Part shown: positions 52,476 to 62,048 of the stretch, in pieces
How positions within the stretch are numbered: the first letter of the stretch is position 1
How the letters are laid out: every line of letters begins with the position of its first letter
NCBI GenBank assembly: GCA_963539695.1
Contig: CAUTOC010000009.1
Span: 1 to 64,000, forward strand
DNA: 64,000 bases
Direction of reading: 5' to 3'
Origin: Catonella sp963539695
GTDB lineage: Bacteria > Bacillota > Clostridia > Lachnospirales > Lachnospiraceae
Notes under the pieces: model-generated
What the model was told of the DNA's origin: nothing
Databases searched by the model: none
The model's input: only the letters and a program-made list of their open reading frames with translations
Translations under genes and position numbers: made by a program

Positions 52476-54476
52476 TTAATTATTGCTGAAACTTAAACTA
52501 TAAACTTCTTTTACAGCCTTAACTACATTTTCCACAGTAAAACCGAACTCCTTAAAAAGCACATCAGCAGGTGCGGAAGCTCCGAATCTGTCAAGGCATA
52601 TCGTCTTTCCGTCAAGTCCTATGTACTTACCCCAGCCAAATTCTGATAGTGCTTCAACCGCAACTCTTGCTCTAACCGCCTTTGGAAGTATTTTTTCTTT
52701 ATATTCATCCGACTGTTTTTCAAATATATCCATACAAGGCATTGATACAACTCTCACATCAATTCCTTCTCTTAATAATACTTCTTTAGCTTCAATAGAA
52801 AGGCTTACCTCCGAGCCGCTTGCGATAATGATTGCATCAGGTGCTTCCTTAACAGAATCAGCTACTACATAGCCGCCTTTAAGTGCTTCTTTAGATGAAC
52901 CTGCAAGTTGTGGAAGGTTCTGTCTTGTAAGCACAAGGGCTGTAGGCGTTTTCTTAGATGTAACCGCACTGTACCAGGCTGCTATTGTTTCCGTAGCATC
53001 AGCAGGACGGAATACATTGAAATTAGGCATAGCCCTAAACTCGGCAAGTTGTTCTATAGGCTCATGTGTAGGGCCGTCCTCTCCTACACCGATAGAATCA
53101 TGTGTAAGTACAAAGGTAAGAGGTATTTCCATAAGTGAAGCCAGTCTTGCCATAGGCTTTACATAATCACTGAACACAAAGAAGGTAGATACATAAGCTT
53201 TAAGTCCCGAAAGCACAAGACCGTTGCCGATTCCTGTCATTGCAAGTTCTCTTACTCCAAAATGCACATTTCTTCCTGCATAATTCTCTGCCGAATAATC
53301 TCCCGCTCCATTTACATAACTCTTGTTGGAAGGTGCAAGGTCGGCAGAGCCTCCAAAAAGAGTAGGAAGTTTAGCTGAAAGCTTGTTTAATACCTTACCT
53401 GAAAGATTTCTGGTTGCATCAGGCTTATCATCATAACTCCAAAATTCCTCATCATCCAACAGTCCCAATGCCTTGCTTTCATCCTTAAATTCATCCCAAA
53501 GCATTTTCATCTCAGGGAATTTCTCACAGTATTCCTTAAATAGAACATTCCATTCTTCTTCCTTCTTGGCAAGACTCTCCGCTTTTGCCTTATAATTATC
53601 ATATACCTCATCAGGCACAAAGAAAGGTTCTTCACTTTGCCAACCAAGTTTTTGCTTCATAGCTATTATATTATCCGCACCGAGAGGAGCACCATGTACA
53701 TCCGCCGACCCTTCTTTAGGTGAGCCGAATCCAATTTTAGTATTAATCTTAATAAAAGAAGGCTGTTCTTTATCAGCCTTAGCCTCTTCTATGGCTTTAC
53801 CGATTTCAGCAAGGTTATTTCCGTCTTTAACTTCAAGCACCTGAAAGCCCATAGCCTTAAATCTTGCCGGAACATCCTCTGTAAATGCAATATCCGTATT
53901 TCCTTCTATGGAAATTTTATTTGAATCATAAAGCACGATAAGTTTATTTAATTTAAGTGTACCTGCAAGAGAAAAAGCCTCATAGTTGATGCCTTCCATC
54001 ATACAGCCATCTCCACCAAGCACATAAGTATAGTGGTCAACTACCGAATATCCTTCTTTATTAAATTTAGCTGCAAGATGTGTTTCTGCCATAGCCATAC
54101 CTACTGCCATAGCCATACCCGCCCCAAGAGGGCCTGTAGAAGCTTCTACACCTGTAGTAACTCCATATTCAGGATGCCCCGGTGTTTTAGAACCCCACTG
54201 ACGAAAATTTTTCATATCATCAAGAGTAAGCCCGTATCCGAAAAGATGAAGTAATGAATAAAGAAGGGTTGAACCATGTCCTCCTGAAAGAATGAATCTA
54301 TCTCTATTTTCCCAATCAGGGTTTTTAGGGTTATGGTTCATGTGGTTTGCCCAAAGTTCATAACCTATAGCCGCTGCCCCGAGCGGAAGCCCCGGATGAC
54401 CGGAATTTGCCTTTTGTACCGCATCTGCCGACAACACCCTTATTGCATTTACCGACATATTGTCAATATTTTCCAT
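52476..54476 (-). CDS. tkt: Transketolase
   Basis: A 666-residue full-length transketolase. ThDP-binding motif GGDGCMMEGINYEAFS, N-terminal KANSGHPGLPLGAA, LGAPLGADNI, and the pyrimidine domain with FFVFSDYVKP and THDSIGVGEDGPTHEP are present. It moves two-carbon units in the pentose phosphate pathway. It lies 15 bases after the unknown 205-residue gene and 25 bases before the deformylase gene. Confidence 0.97.
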   Translation of the reverse strand: MENIDNMSVNAIRVLSADAVQKANSGHPGLPLGAAAIGYELWANHMNHNPKNPDWENRDRFILSGGHGSTLLYSLLHLFGYGLTLDDMKNFRQWGSKTPGHPEYGVTTGVEASTGPLGAGMAMAVGMAMAETHLAAKFNKEGYSVVDHYTYVLGGDGCMMEGINYEAFSLAGTLKLNKLIVLYDSNKISIEGNTDIAFTEDVPARFKAMGFQVLEVKDGNNLAEIGKAIEEAKADKEQPSFIKINTKIGFGSPKEGSADVHGAPLGADNIIAMKQKLGWQSEEPFFVPDEVYDNYKAKAESLAKKEEEWNVLFKEYCEKFPEMKMLWDEFKDESKALGLLDDEEFWSYDDKPDATRNLSGKVLNKLSAKLPTLFGGSADLAPSNKSYVNGAGDYSAENYAGRNVHFGVRELAMTGIGNGLVLSGLKAYVSTFFVFSDYVKPMARLASLMEIPLTFVLTHDSIGVGEDGPTHEPIEQLAEFRAMPNFNVFRPADATETIAAWYSAVTSKKTPTALVLTRQNLPQLAGSSKEALKGGYVVADSVKEAPDAIIIASGSEVSLSIEAKEVLLREGIDVRVVSMPCMDIFEKQSDEYKEKILPKAVRARVAVEALSEFGWGKYIGLDGKTICLDRFGASAPADVLFKEFGFTVENVVKAVKEVYSLSFSNN

Positions 54477-54491
54477 TTTTTCCTCCTAAAA

Positions 54492-55109
54492 TTATCTGTT
54501 AACTATTAAATCTTCGGCATAAGGTAATGTAAGAATCCAGTCACAAAGCACATGCCATTCTTCGAGTTTATGAGCCTTTCTTGCATAATAAATATTTGAC
54601 AATGTCTCATAATTCAATGTACAGGTTCTAAGCTGATTGTAGCTTGTCGGAAGCATCTGTATAAGGTCATACCAATAAGTTTTGTCCTTAGTTTCTACAA
54701 ATTTTTTTCTAACTTCTTCCATATACGCTACAAGGTTGAGGAAATGTATTTTCGTTTCTTGTGTCATATAGTCGGTTGAAAAATCAGCCTCCTCAAAAGC
54801 CTTACTATGTATTTTGTGCATAGTACTTGTAGAGTTAGCCACAGTCGCTACTTTGTAGGTGTCATACTCTTTCCACCAGTAAAGCGGTGCGGTTATATCT
54901 ACAGATACAAAAATCTGTCTTATAAACTTTCTGTGGTCAGAACCTGCCTTTGCAAGTCTCCTTGCAAGACTTAAATCATTTTCCCCTAAAATATAATTAT
55001 TATTTTCATCATAATAACTATCCATTCTTGCCCATGAATTCATGGGATTTCTTGCACCCCTCATTGCATTTTCCAAGTTAAAAACTGAAGTTTTTTCTAA
55101 TTTTATCAT
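54492..55109 (-). CDS. Conserved protein of unknown function (phage/Clostridia type)
   Basis: A 205-residue soluble protein with a strongly conserved-looking middle (RKFIRQIFVSVDITAPLYWW, then TVANSTSTMHK) and a C-terminal WHVLCDWILTLPYA. Similar proteins are common in Firmicutes genomes and their phages. A weak resemblance to the flavin-dependent thymidylate synthase fold is possible, but the RHRxxS motif is not present, so no function is assigned. It is upstream of tkt, with a 15-base gap. Confidence 0.65.
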   Translation of the reverse strand: MIKLEKTSVFNLENAMRGARNPMNSWARMDSYYDENNNYILGENDLSLARRLAKAGSDHRKFIRQIFVSVDITAPLYWWKEYDTYKVATVANSTSTMHKIHSKAFEEADFSTDYMTQETKIHFLNLVAYMEEVRKKFVETKDKTYWYDLIQMLPTSYNQLRTCTLNYETLSNIYYARKAHKLEEWHVLCDWILTLPYAEDLIVNR

Positions 55110-55296
55110 ATTTCTCCCACCATTTTCAGCATTAAATACAGAGTTAGTTTACCACATTTTCTGCCTATATATCAATAGTTAAACCGTCACTCGGCAAAAA
55201 ACTTGCTATAACCTGTTTTATGCCTTATAATATAAAGAAATCCAAATTATTGAGGAAGAAATTATAGTTATAAAATTCCTGCGAGAGAGGTATTAA

Positions 55297-55932
55297 ATGA
55301 AAAAAAACAAAATCATTCCATTTTCACTGCTTTTTATTACTCTTACTTTTTTGGAACTTTTCTGTATAATAAAATATTCTGATATTTTTTATTTTCCTTT
55401 GGCAGTCGGCTTTACTCTGCTAGGTTCCGTTTATCTGCTACTTACAGAAGTTCAGTCCGTTATAATCTCATTTTTAAAAGAAAGGGCTGATAAAGCGGAA
55501 TTAGACGAAAAATCCGCTGCTGAATACGATGAAACCGAAAAACTTGCAAAAGCAACCTATGTACTTGAAAAAAGAATTTTAAACCTCTTGGAAGAGCGTA
55601 TCCTTACACCTGAAGAAAATATGGAGAACCTCAGTTCCCTACAAAGTGAAATAGTTCGTGCAATAAAAGCTTCAATAAAGTATGACAAAGATAATGCCAA
55701 TCATCTTGCCGACATTGTTTCTGGCAGCTTACAGAATTTTAAAAATCCGATGACATCTGATAATCTCATACAAATTCTTGATAAATTTGATGAACTTAAA
55801 CTTGAATTAAATAATAACAAACTTACATCCGATGCCATAAAAAAACAGCTTCAAACCATAATAGACATAGCAAAGCAGATTGCAGATAACAAAGAACAAT
55901 CAGTCAGTAATAACAACTTGGAGATAACATGA
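55297..55932 (+). CDS. Membrane-anchored coiled-coil protein, unknown function
   Basis: A 211-residue protein. Two N-terminal membrane spans (about residues 7-28 and 33-52) are followed by a charged cytosolic part with helical, coiled-coil character (60-205). No family was recognised. Its TGA overlaps the ATG of the exonuclease gene (ATGA), so the two are made together. It may tether or scaffold the exonuclease at the membrane; that is inference from coupling only. Confidence 0.7.
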   Translation: MKKNKIIPFSLLFITLTFLELFCIIKYSDIFYFPLAVGFTLLGSVYLLLTEVQSVIISFLKERADKAELDEKSAAEYDETEKLAKATYVLEKRILNLLEERILTPEENMENLSSLQSEIVRAIKASIKYDKDNANHLADIVSGSLQNFKNPMTSDNLIQILDKFDELKLELNNNKLTSDAIKKQLQTIIDIAKQIADNKEQSVSNNNLEIT

Positions 55933-56870
55933 AATACATAGTTTTTGACCTTGAATGGAATCAAGGAAATTCCACGAAGGAAGAACCTGAGATATCTCTT
56001 CCTTTTGAGATTATTGAAATTGGTGCCGTAAAATTAGATGAGAATTTTAATGCTGTTGATTATTTTCACAGAATAATAAAGCCGGTAATTTATCCCGAAT
56101 TATTTAAGCATACAAAAGAGCTTATTTCTCTTACTGAAGAAGATCTCTCTATGGGAATTGACTTTGTAACCGCCTGCAAAGAATTTTTAAGTTGGTGTAG
56201 GAAGGGTGACCGAAACTATTCTTTTGCTACCTGGGGCACTCTTGATTTGCTTGAACTTCAAAGAAATATGGCTTTTTATAGGATTTATAACGGCTTTTCA
56301 AGACCTTTATATTATTATAATGTCCAGTACCTGTTTAATATTTATACTGAAACATACGATGACACGGTATTTTCACTTGAAAATGCAATCAGATACTTGG
56401 AATTAAGTGAAGATAAAGCCTTTCACAGTGCAATCTCAGATGCCGAATATACTGCTGAAATTCTTCAAAATATAAGTGAAATAAATGTAAGGCTTTATCC
56501 CTCAGTGGACACCTACAAATTCCCTCTAAATAAAAATCAGGAAGTAAGCATACTGTATCCTGACCACAAGCTAAATATTACAAGGGCTTATCGTTCAAAA
56601 GAAGCTCTTAAAAAAGCATCTGAAAAAGAACCTTTCCGTTGCCATATCTGTGACAAAAATCTTCGTGAGATAATCCCTTGGTACACATCCAACTCCAGGA
56701 ACTACTACATTGTCGGAGAGTGTATGGCTCATGGCTATATGAAGGGAAAAAGACTTATTAAAAATCCTGACAACAAACACTATTTTGCCATTTCAACACA
56801 AAGAGCACTTTCTAAAGATCAGGCTATTACAATGCTTAATAATTATAACAATAAAAAGATGAATATGTGA
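55929..56870 (+). CDS. DnaQ-like 3'-5' exonuclease (DEDDh)
   Basis: A 313-residue protein. Residues 1-190 are an RNase H-fold exonuclease: FDLEWN (first acidic pair), ATWGTLDLLEL (second) and FHSAISDAEYTA (His and last Asp). The C-terminal 110 residues have a possible zinc-ribbon-like CHICDK segment followed by a CMAHGYMKGKR segment. It resembles KapD or small-RNA-processing exonucleases rather than polymerase proofreading subunits. Substrate is unknown. It shares a TGA/ATG overlap with the membrane protein upstream. Confidence 0.85.
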   Translation: MKYIVFDLEWNQGNSTKEEPEISLPFEIIEIGAVKLDENFNAVDYFHRIIKPVIYPELFKHTKELISLTEEDLSMGIDFVTACKEFLSWCRKGDRNYSFATWGTLDLLELQRNMAFYRIYNGFSRPLYYYNVQYLFNIYTETYDDTVFSLENAIRYLELSEDKAFHSAISDAEYTAEILQNISEINVRLYPSVDTYKFPLNKNQEVSILYPDHKLNITRAYRSKEALKKASEKEPFRCHICDKNLREIIPWYTSNSRNYYIVGECMAHGYMKGKRLIKNPDNKHYFAISTQRALSKDQAITMLNNYNNKKMNM

Positions 56871-56871
56871 A

Positions 56872-56900
56872 GAAACCGGCCTACCATTTAAGCCGGTTTC
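56872..56900. terminator. Bidirectional terminator between exonuclease and dacF
   Basis: A perfect 9-bp stem, GAAACCGGC (56872-56880) and GCCGGTTTC (56892-56900), with an 11-base loop. TTTT follows on the plus strand. The 3' arm lies within the last codons of the convergent carboxypeptidase gene, whose stop is at 56881-56883. Confidence 0.75.
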
Positions 56901-58266
56901 TTTTATTCATATCTCTTTTTCTGCGTCTGTACCTTCTCCTTGCTGCATATGCCGGATTTCTGTATATTAACAGCCACCATAACAGCCCTAATATAAGAAA
57001 CACTGAAATTATAATCATTATAACTGCAATATAATTAAGCTTTTTTTTCACATTTTCTTCCTGTTTTACTTCTGTTACCGTTTCAGGCTTTTCAAAAGAA
57101 TAAGCCTTAGAACTTGTATAAATAAGTTCTGCATTTCCTATACACTCACCACTATATTGATATTCTACATGTCCAATGGTATTAACCCCTACTTTTATAG
57201 ATGTAATATCATTTTCCTTAATTTCAGTAACTACTCCGCTTATATCACACTTCTTAGGTACTGCCAAAGCTGAAGTACCTGATACTGTAAATTCCGCCGA
57301 AGGGTCATTTTCTAAAATATGCTCATAAACTTTGCTTTTACTCTCACTTAACTTAAACGGTATTTTATCCGCCTGTAACATCCTGAATCTCTTGAAAGTA
57401 TAGTCCATAAGCTTTTTGGAATTGGTATACTGAATATCTTTACCTTCGGCATTCATTATTACGCATACCACATCCATTGTTCCTTTTTTTGCAAAGGAAA
57501 CTAAATTAAACTTTGCTTCACCCGTATAGCCTGTTTTCCCTGCATAGCAGTGTTCATAAGCATGTTCAGGACTTTTCACCGGATTAAACAGCTGATGTGT
57601 ATTGGATAACGGACGCTTTTCCTTCATCAAATTGGTTTCCGGTATTACATATTTTCTTGTACCCGCTATTTCTCTAAAAACATCTATCTTAATTGCCGCT
57701 CTGGCTATCTTTGCAAGGTCTACAGGAGTAGTGTAATGCTCTTTCTCATAAAGTCCGCTGGGATTAAGAAAGTGAGTGTTTGTACAGCCAAGTTCTTTTG
57801 CCTTTTCATTCATCATATCAGCAAAATCTTCTATACTTCCCGCTGTATGTATAGCAAGTGCATTTGCCACTTCATTTGCGGAGGCAAGCATCAGCCCATA
57901 AAGGCATTCTCTAAGCGTAAGTTTTTCTCCGGGAGTCATGCCTATACTGGAACTCCCCCTGTCCGCTGCATCTATTGCCTCTTTGGTAAACTCTACCGTT
58001 TCGTCTAACGACTTCGCATGTTCTATAGCAAGCAGGGCTGTCATTATCTTAGTCGTACTTGCAGGATACCATTTTTTTGTGGCATTTTTTGAAACCAGTA
58101 CAGTACCATTTGCTAAATCCATAACCACCGCCTCTTTTGCCGTTATTGACGGACATTTTGGCCAAGGGGCAGTTAGTGCCGAGACTTCTTTCATATCAAA
58201 AACTAAGAATAAACTCATAACTGTTAAGATTATTGCTAAACTTTTTTTTATATATAACTTTTTCAT
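56881..58266 (-). CDS. D-alanyl-D-alanine carboxypeptidase (PBP5-like)
   Basis: A 461-residue penicillin-binding protein. A signal peptide precedes the likely cleavage after VSA (residue 30). The catalytic motifs are SxxK (STTK, Ser70 to Lys73), SAN in LASANEVANA, and KTG in YAGKTGYTGEAK. A C-terminal beta domain is followed by a membrane span and basic tail. It trims the terminal D-Ala of peptidoglycan stem peptides outside the cell. The start was set at 58266, after TTTGGAG, eight codons inside the longest frame. Confidence 0.93.
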   Translation of the reverse strand: MKKLYIKKSLAIILTVMSLFLVFDMKEVSALTAPWPKCPSITAKEAVVMDLANGTVLVSKNATKKWYPASTTKIMTALLAIEHAKSLDETVEFTKEAIDAADRGSSSIGMTPGEKLTLRECLYGLMLASANEVANALAIHTAGSIEDFADMMNEKAKELGCTNTHFLNPSGLYEKEHYTTPVDLAKIARAAIKIDVFREIAGTRKYVIPETNLMKEKRPLSNTHQLFNPVKSPEHAYEHCYAGKTGYTGEAKFNLVSFAKKGTMDVVCVIMNAEGKDIQYTNSKKLMDYTFKRFRMLQADKIPFKLSESKSKVYEHILENDPSAEFTVSGTSALAVPKKCDISGVVTEIKENDITSIKVGVNTIGHVEYQYSGECIGNAELIYTSSKAYSFEKPETVTEVKQEENVKKKLNYIAVIMIIISVFLILGLLWWLLIYRNPAYAARRRYRRRKRDMNKRNRLKW

Positions 58267-58428
58267 AAATTTCTCCAAAACTATCACCAAATAAAAATAT
58301 ACCCTTATATTTAACCATAGAAACAGGGCTATTTCAAGGGTTAATAAGATAGAAAACTTGACATTCCTTCATATTTGTTGTAAAAACTCTTTAGCAATAA
58401 GAAATTATAAAAATTATGTGAGGTCTGT

Positions 58429-59067
58429 ATGAGATTAAGAAATGTACCCGGCTCCAGAGAAGATATAGCTAATAGTGAATTCGTTATACAAGAGGCTGAA
58501 AAACATAAAGGAGAAATTTTCTCTTTTTTTCCTGTTAAGCAGCCACTTTTTATAGAAATAGGTATGGGAAAAGGACAGTTTATAACCACACTTGCAAAAC
58601 TTCATCCTGAAATAAATTATATAGGGATTGAAAAATATTCAAGTATACTTATAAGGGCTATTGAAAAACAAGCGGAACTTGAACTTCCTAATCTTAAATT
58701 TATCCGCATGGATGCTGAAAATATAAATGAGGTTTTTGGTGAAGGTGAGGTTGATAGGATTTATCTTAACTTTTCAGACCCTTGGCCAAAGGACAGACAT
58801 GCAAAGAGAAGGCTGACTTCAAGACAGTTTTTTGCACGATATGAAAAATTTCTTAAACCTGAAGGTAAAATTCAGTTTAAGACTGATAATTCAAGCCTCT
58901 TTGATTTCTCTTTAGAAGAGGTTGAAGCTACAAATTTTAAGGCTACGGAAATTTCTTACGACCTTCATAGCAGCGAATGGAATGCGGGTAATGTAATGAC
59001 CGAGTACGAGGAAAGATTCTCTGCAAAGGGCAATCCTATAAAAAGGGTTATATTTGTAAGGCGATAA
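58429..59067 (+). CDS. trmB: tRNA (guanine-N7-)-methyltransferase
   Basis: A 212-residue SAM-dependent methyltransferase. The SAM motif FIEIGMGKGQFI, acidic IGIEKYS and the signature NFSDPWPKDRHAKRRL are all present. It methylates G46 in tRNA variable loops. The gene is monocistronic. A family A repeat follows its stop. Confidence 0.96.
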   Translation: MRLRNVPGSREDIANSEFVIQEAEKHKGEIFSFFPVKQPLFIEIGMGKGQFITTLAKLHPEINYIGIEKYSSILIRAIEKQAELELPNLKFIRMDAENINEVFGEGEVDRIYLNFSDPWPKDRHAKRRLTSRQFFARYEKFLKPEGKIQFKTDNSSLFDFSLEEVEATNFKATEISYDLHSSEWNAGNVMTEYEERFSAKGNPIKRVIFVRR

Positions 59068-59076
59068 AACATCTGT

Positions 59077-59174
59077 GGGCTGTCGTATTAAAAATGAGAT
59101 ACACAAAATACTGTGATGATTTGATGACAAATTTACTGTATCTTGTTGTACTTTTACTCATTACAACAGCCCCC
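59077..59174. repeat. Dispersed palindromic repeat, family A, copy 3
   Basis: GGGCTGTCGTATTAAAAATG at the left and TACTTTTACTCATTACAACAGCCCC (59150-59174) at the right are imperfect inverted repeats. The outer ten bases match the other copies, while the interior is diverged. It is between the convergent trmB and mutS2 genes. Confidence 0.6.
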
Positions 59175-59255
59175 TTAATATTTCTATCGGGTTATAAATT
59201 ATAACTTATTTTCAACATTACGATTATTTTACTACATTTGTAGAATTTTTAACCT

Positions 59256-61640
59256 CTACTTAAATATAACTACAGTAGCCCCTGTACCTCCTTCATTATA
59301 CTCACCTTCCCTGAAGCTTTTTACATACTTACATTTTTTAAGATAGTCATGCACCATTCCTCTAAGTGCTCCCGTACCTCGCCCATGTATTATCCTGACC
59401 TGCGGAAGATGGGCAAGGTAAGCATCATCTATGTATTTAATAAGTTCCTCCCTCGCATCATCATAGCGAAGTCCCACAATGTTTTTCTCGACACGCACAT
59501 TAAGACTCTTACTCATTCCTATGTTTCCGCTGCCTGATGAATACTTATCCTTAACTATCTTTACAGAATTATCTTCTTCTACAAAAGCAAGGTCTTTTAC
59601 ATTTACATTTAACTTCATTATACCCATGGTAACTGTAAGATTGCCCTTTGTATCGGGGAGAGTGCTTACAGTACCCTTGATACCCATAGCAAGTACAAGT
59701 ACCATATCCCCTATATGAAGCTGTTTGTTACCTACACGGTTTCTCTGACTTTCCTTGGCTTTGATTCCATTACTCTTTGTTACCGCATCTATCTTCTCAC
59801 GAAGTTTGGTTCTCTCTTCTTCCATCTCTCTGGCTGTAGCACCGCCAAGCCCCCATTTGTTATATTTCTTAATGGAGGCATCAGCCATTTCCTTAGCCTC
59901 TGAAAGTATCTTAGCCGCCTCACGCTTAGCGTCAGCCAGCAGATTTTCTCTTTTTTCCGCCAGTTTTTCTACATCTGTCTCAAGAGCCTGTTTTTCTTTT
60001 TCTATCTCAGCTCTTCTTTTCTTTATCCGCTCTTTTTCTTCCTCTATAAACCGGCGGCTGCGGTTAAGCTCCGCTATTACATCTTCAAAACGCTTATCAT
60101 TGGTGTCTATCCTGTTGGTAGCATCTTCTATTATCTCATCTGAAAGTCCAAGCTTTTTTGATATTGCAAAAGCATTACTCTTACCCGGTATTCCTATAAG
60201 TATGCGATAAGTAGGCATAAGCGTTTCAAGGCTGAACTCAAGACTTGCATTCACAACTCCCTGTGTTGTAAGTGCATATACTTTAAGTTCACTGTAATGT
60301 GTGGTTGCCATCACTCTTGCATCTCTGCTTTGAAGCTCTGCAAGAATTGCCATAGCAAGTGCTGCACCCTCCGTAGGATCTGTACCTGCACCGAGTTCGT
60401 CAAAAAGCACAAGACTTTCTCTATCCGCTTCTTTTAATATACTTACTATATTTACCATGTGAGATGAAAATGTAGAAAGGCTTTGCTCTATACTCTGCTC
60501 ATCTCCTATATCCGCATATATTTCATTAAAAATTCCAAGTTCAGACTTATCGAAAGCCGGTATGTGAAGTCCTGCCTGCCCCATAAGCGTAATAAGCCCG
60601 ACCGTTTTAAGCGAAACTGTCTTACCTCCGGTATTAGGACCTGTAATTACAAGAAGTTCAAAATCCTTTCCAAGATTAATATCTATAGGTACAACCTTCT
60701 TTTTATCTATTAGCGGATGTCTGCCCTTTTTGATATTTATTCTCCTGTCAAGGTTAAATACAGGCTCCGTTGCACTCATCTCCTTTGCAAGCTCCGCCTT
60801 TGCAAATATAAAATCAAGTTCCGGAAGTACGGTTACATTATATTTTAATTCATCTAAATAACCTGCCGCCTCATTTGAAAGTAGTGCAAGTACCTTCTCT
60901 ATCTCCTTAGCCTCCTCTATAATAAGCTCACTAAGTTCGTTGTTGTATTTAACCACTACGGCAGGCTCTACAAACACAGTTGAGCCGGTAGAAGACCGGT
61001 CATGAATAAGTCCGTCTACCTTGCTTCTATGCTCATTTTTGACAGGCAGGCAATATCTGCCGTTCCTCATAGTCACCTTGTTATTTTGTAAAAGCCCCTT
61101 TTCAGAAGCTGAATTTATAAGGCTGTCAAGCTGTTCCCTGATTTTAGCATTGGCAAACTCTATCTTTCTTCTTACATTTTTAAGCCCCGGACTCGCATCA
61201 TCAGCCATTTCCTCCTCAGAAATGATACAACGCTTAATTTCATTATTATAAGGTGAAAGCGGTGCAAGCTTTTCAAGTCTTTCAGAAAGAATATCAGGCT
61301 CTAAGGAACTGTCCCTTTTTGCTCCTAAGTTCTTTACACGAAGTGCCACATCAAGAGTCTTGCTTATATTTATAAACTCTCCCATACCAAGAGTAGAGCC
61401 TACTTCAAGCCTTATGAGAGAATCTCCAATTTCACAAAGTCCCGAAAATGAAATATGCCCCGACCTATATACCCTTGCGAGTGCGTCTGCCGTTTCCTTC
61501 TGTGCTATATTTATTTCTTCAATATCCGTCATAGGGGTAAGCCGAAATACACTCTCTCTTGCTCTGTCTGACGAAACAAGCTCCGACAGCCGCTCTGTTA
61601 TTTTGTAAAACTCCAATGTATGCAATACTTTTTTATTCAT
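59256..61640 (-). CDS. mutS2: Endonuclease MutS2
   Basis: A 794-residue protein of the usual length. It has the MutS core and ATPase (Walker A ITGPNTGGKTVSLKT, DELGAGTDPTEGAAL, ATTHYSEL), a long coiled coil (about 510-640) and a C-terminal Smr nuclease domain with RIIHGRGTGALR. It suppresses recombination or rescues collided ribosomes, depending on the organism. It lacks the mismatch-recognition domain of MutS. Confidence 0.96.
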   Translation of the reverse strand: MNKKVLHTLEFYKITERLSELVSSDRARESVFRLTPMTDIEEINIAQKETADALARVYRSGHISFSGLCEIGDSLIRLEVGSTLGMGEFINISKTLDVALRVKNLGAKRDSSLEPDILSERLEKLAPLSPYNNEIKRCIISEEEMADDASPGLKNVRRKIEFANAKIREQLDSLINSASEKGLLQNNKVTMRNGRYCLPVKNEHRSKVDGLIHDRSSTGSTVFVEPAVVVKYNNELSELIIEEAKEIEKVLALLSNEAAGYLDELKYNVTVLPELDFIFAKAELAKEMSATEPVFNLDRRINIKKGRHPLIDKKKVVPIDINLGKDFELLVITGPNTGGKTVSLKTVGLITLMGQAGLHIPAFDKSELGIFNEIYADIGDEQSIEQSLSTFSSHMVNIVSILKEADRESLVLFDELGAGTDPTEGAALAMAILAELQSRDARVMATTHYSELKVYALTTQGVVNASLEFSLETLMPTYRILIGIPGKSNAFAISKKLGLSDEIIEDATNRIDTNDKRFEDVIAELNRSRRFIEEEKERIKKRRAEIEKEKQALETDVEKLAEKRENLLADAKREAAKILSEAKEMADASIKKYNKWGLGGATAREMEEERTKLREKIDAVTKSNGIKAKESQRNRVGNKQLHIGDMVLVLAMGIKGTVSTLPDTKGNLTVTMGIMKLNVNVKDLAFVEEDNSVKIVKDKYSSGSGNIGMSKSLNVRVEKNIVGLRYDDAREELIKYIDDAYLAHLPQVRIIHGRGTGALRGMVHDYLKKCKYVKSFREGEYNEGGTGATVVIFK

Positions 61641-61695
61641 AAATTTACCTTTTTCTTTATTAACTTATCCATTTCTTTTACTTTCCCCATTAAGC

Positions 61696-61724
61696 AAAAA
61701 GGAACTGCCACCGGCAGCCCCTTC
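61696..61724 (-). terminator. Terminator after the DUF6465-like gene
   Basis: On the minus strand GGGGCTGCC (61722-61714) pairs with GGCAGTTCC (61709-61701) around a short loop with G-U pairs. TTTTT follows (61700-61696). Confidence 0.7.
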
Positions 61725-61741
61725 ATGTTTACATAATCTGT

Positions 61742-61984
61742 TTAAAACTCAATAAACTTATTTTCTGCCTTACCATTAATTACATAATAAGCCCTACGCT
61801 CATTTGCATTAATATAAACCTTTACCGACTTAACATCATCAATGCTATTTCCTTCTGCCAAATAAGCAGCTTTAGTACGCTGAATCATCTCATCTGAACT
61901 AATCTGCATACCATTAAACTCAAAATAAGTATCAAGTTCAATCCCCGCTGCTGCTTCTTTCTTTGCTTCTTTGTTTACAATCAT
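61742..61984 (-). CDS. Small conserved protein (DUF6465-like)
   Basis: An 80-residue protein with a short basic/acidic head and a beta-alpha-beta-beta-looking body (YFEFNGMQISSDEMIQRTKA, then DVKSVKVYINANERRAYYVI). It resembles the DUF6465 proteins of Clostridia. No function is known; it may be structural or nucleic-acid related. A terminator follows, so it is probably not cotranscribed with mutS2. Confidence 0.7.
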   Translation of the reverse strand: MIVNKEAKKEAAAGIELDTYFEFNGMQISSDEMIQRTKAAYLAEGNSIDDVKSVKVYINANERRAYYVINGKAENKFIEF

Positions 61985-62048
61985 ACTCCCTCCTTCATTA
62001 TATAAACTATATTTGCTATATCAAAAGGCAATATACCTTACAGCCCGT

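Noticed and set aside
54492..55109. Assignment as flavin-dependent thymidylate synthase (ThyX)
   Set aside because: The RHRxxS signature is absent; only a vague resemblance in the middle region remains.
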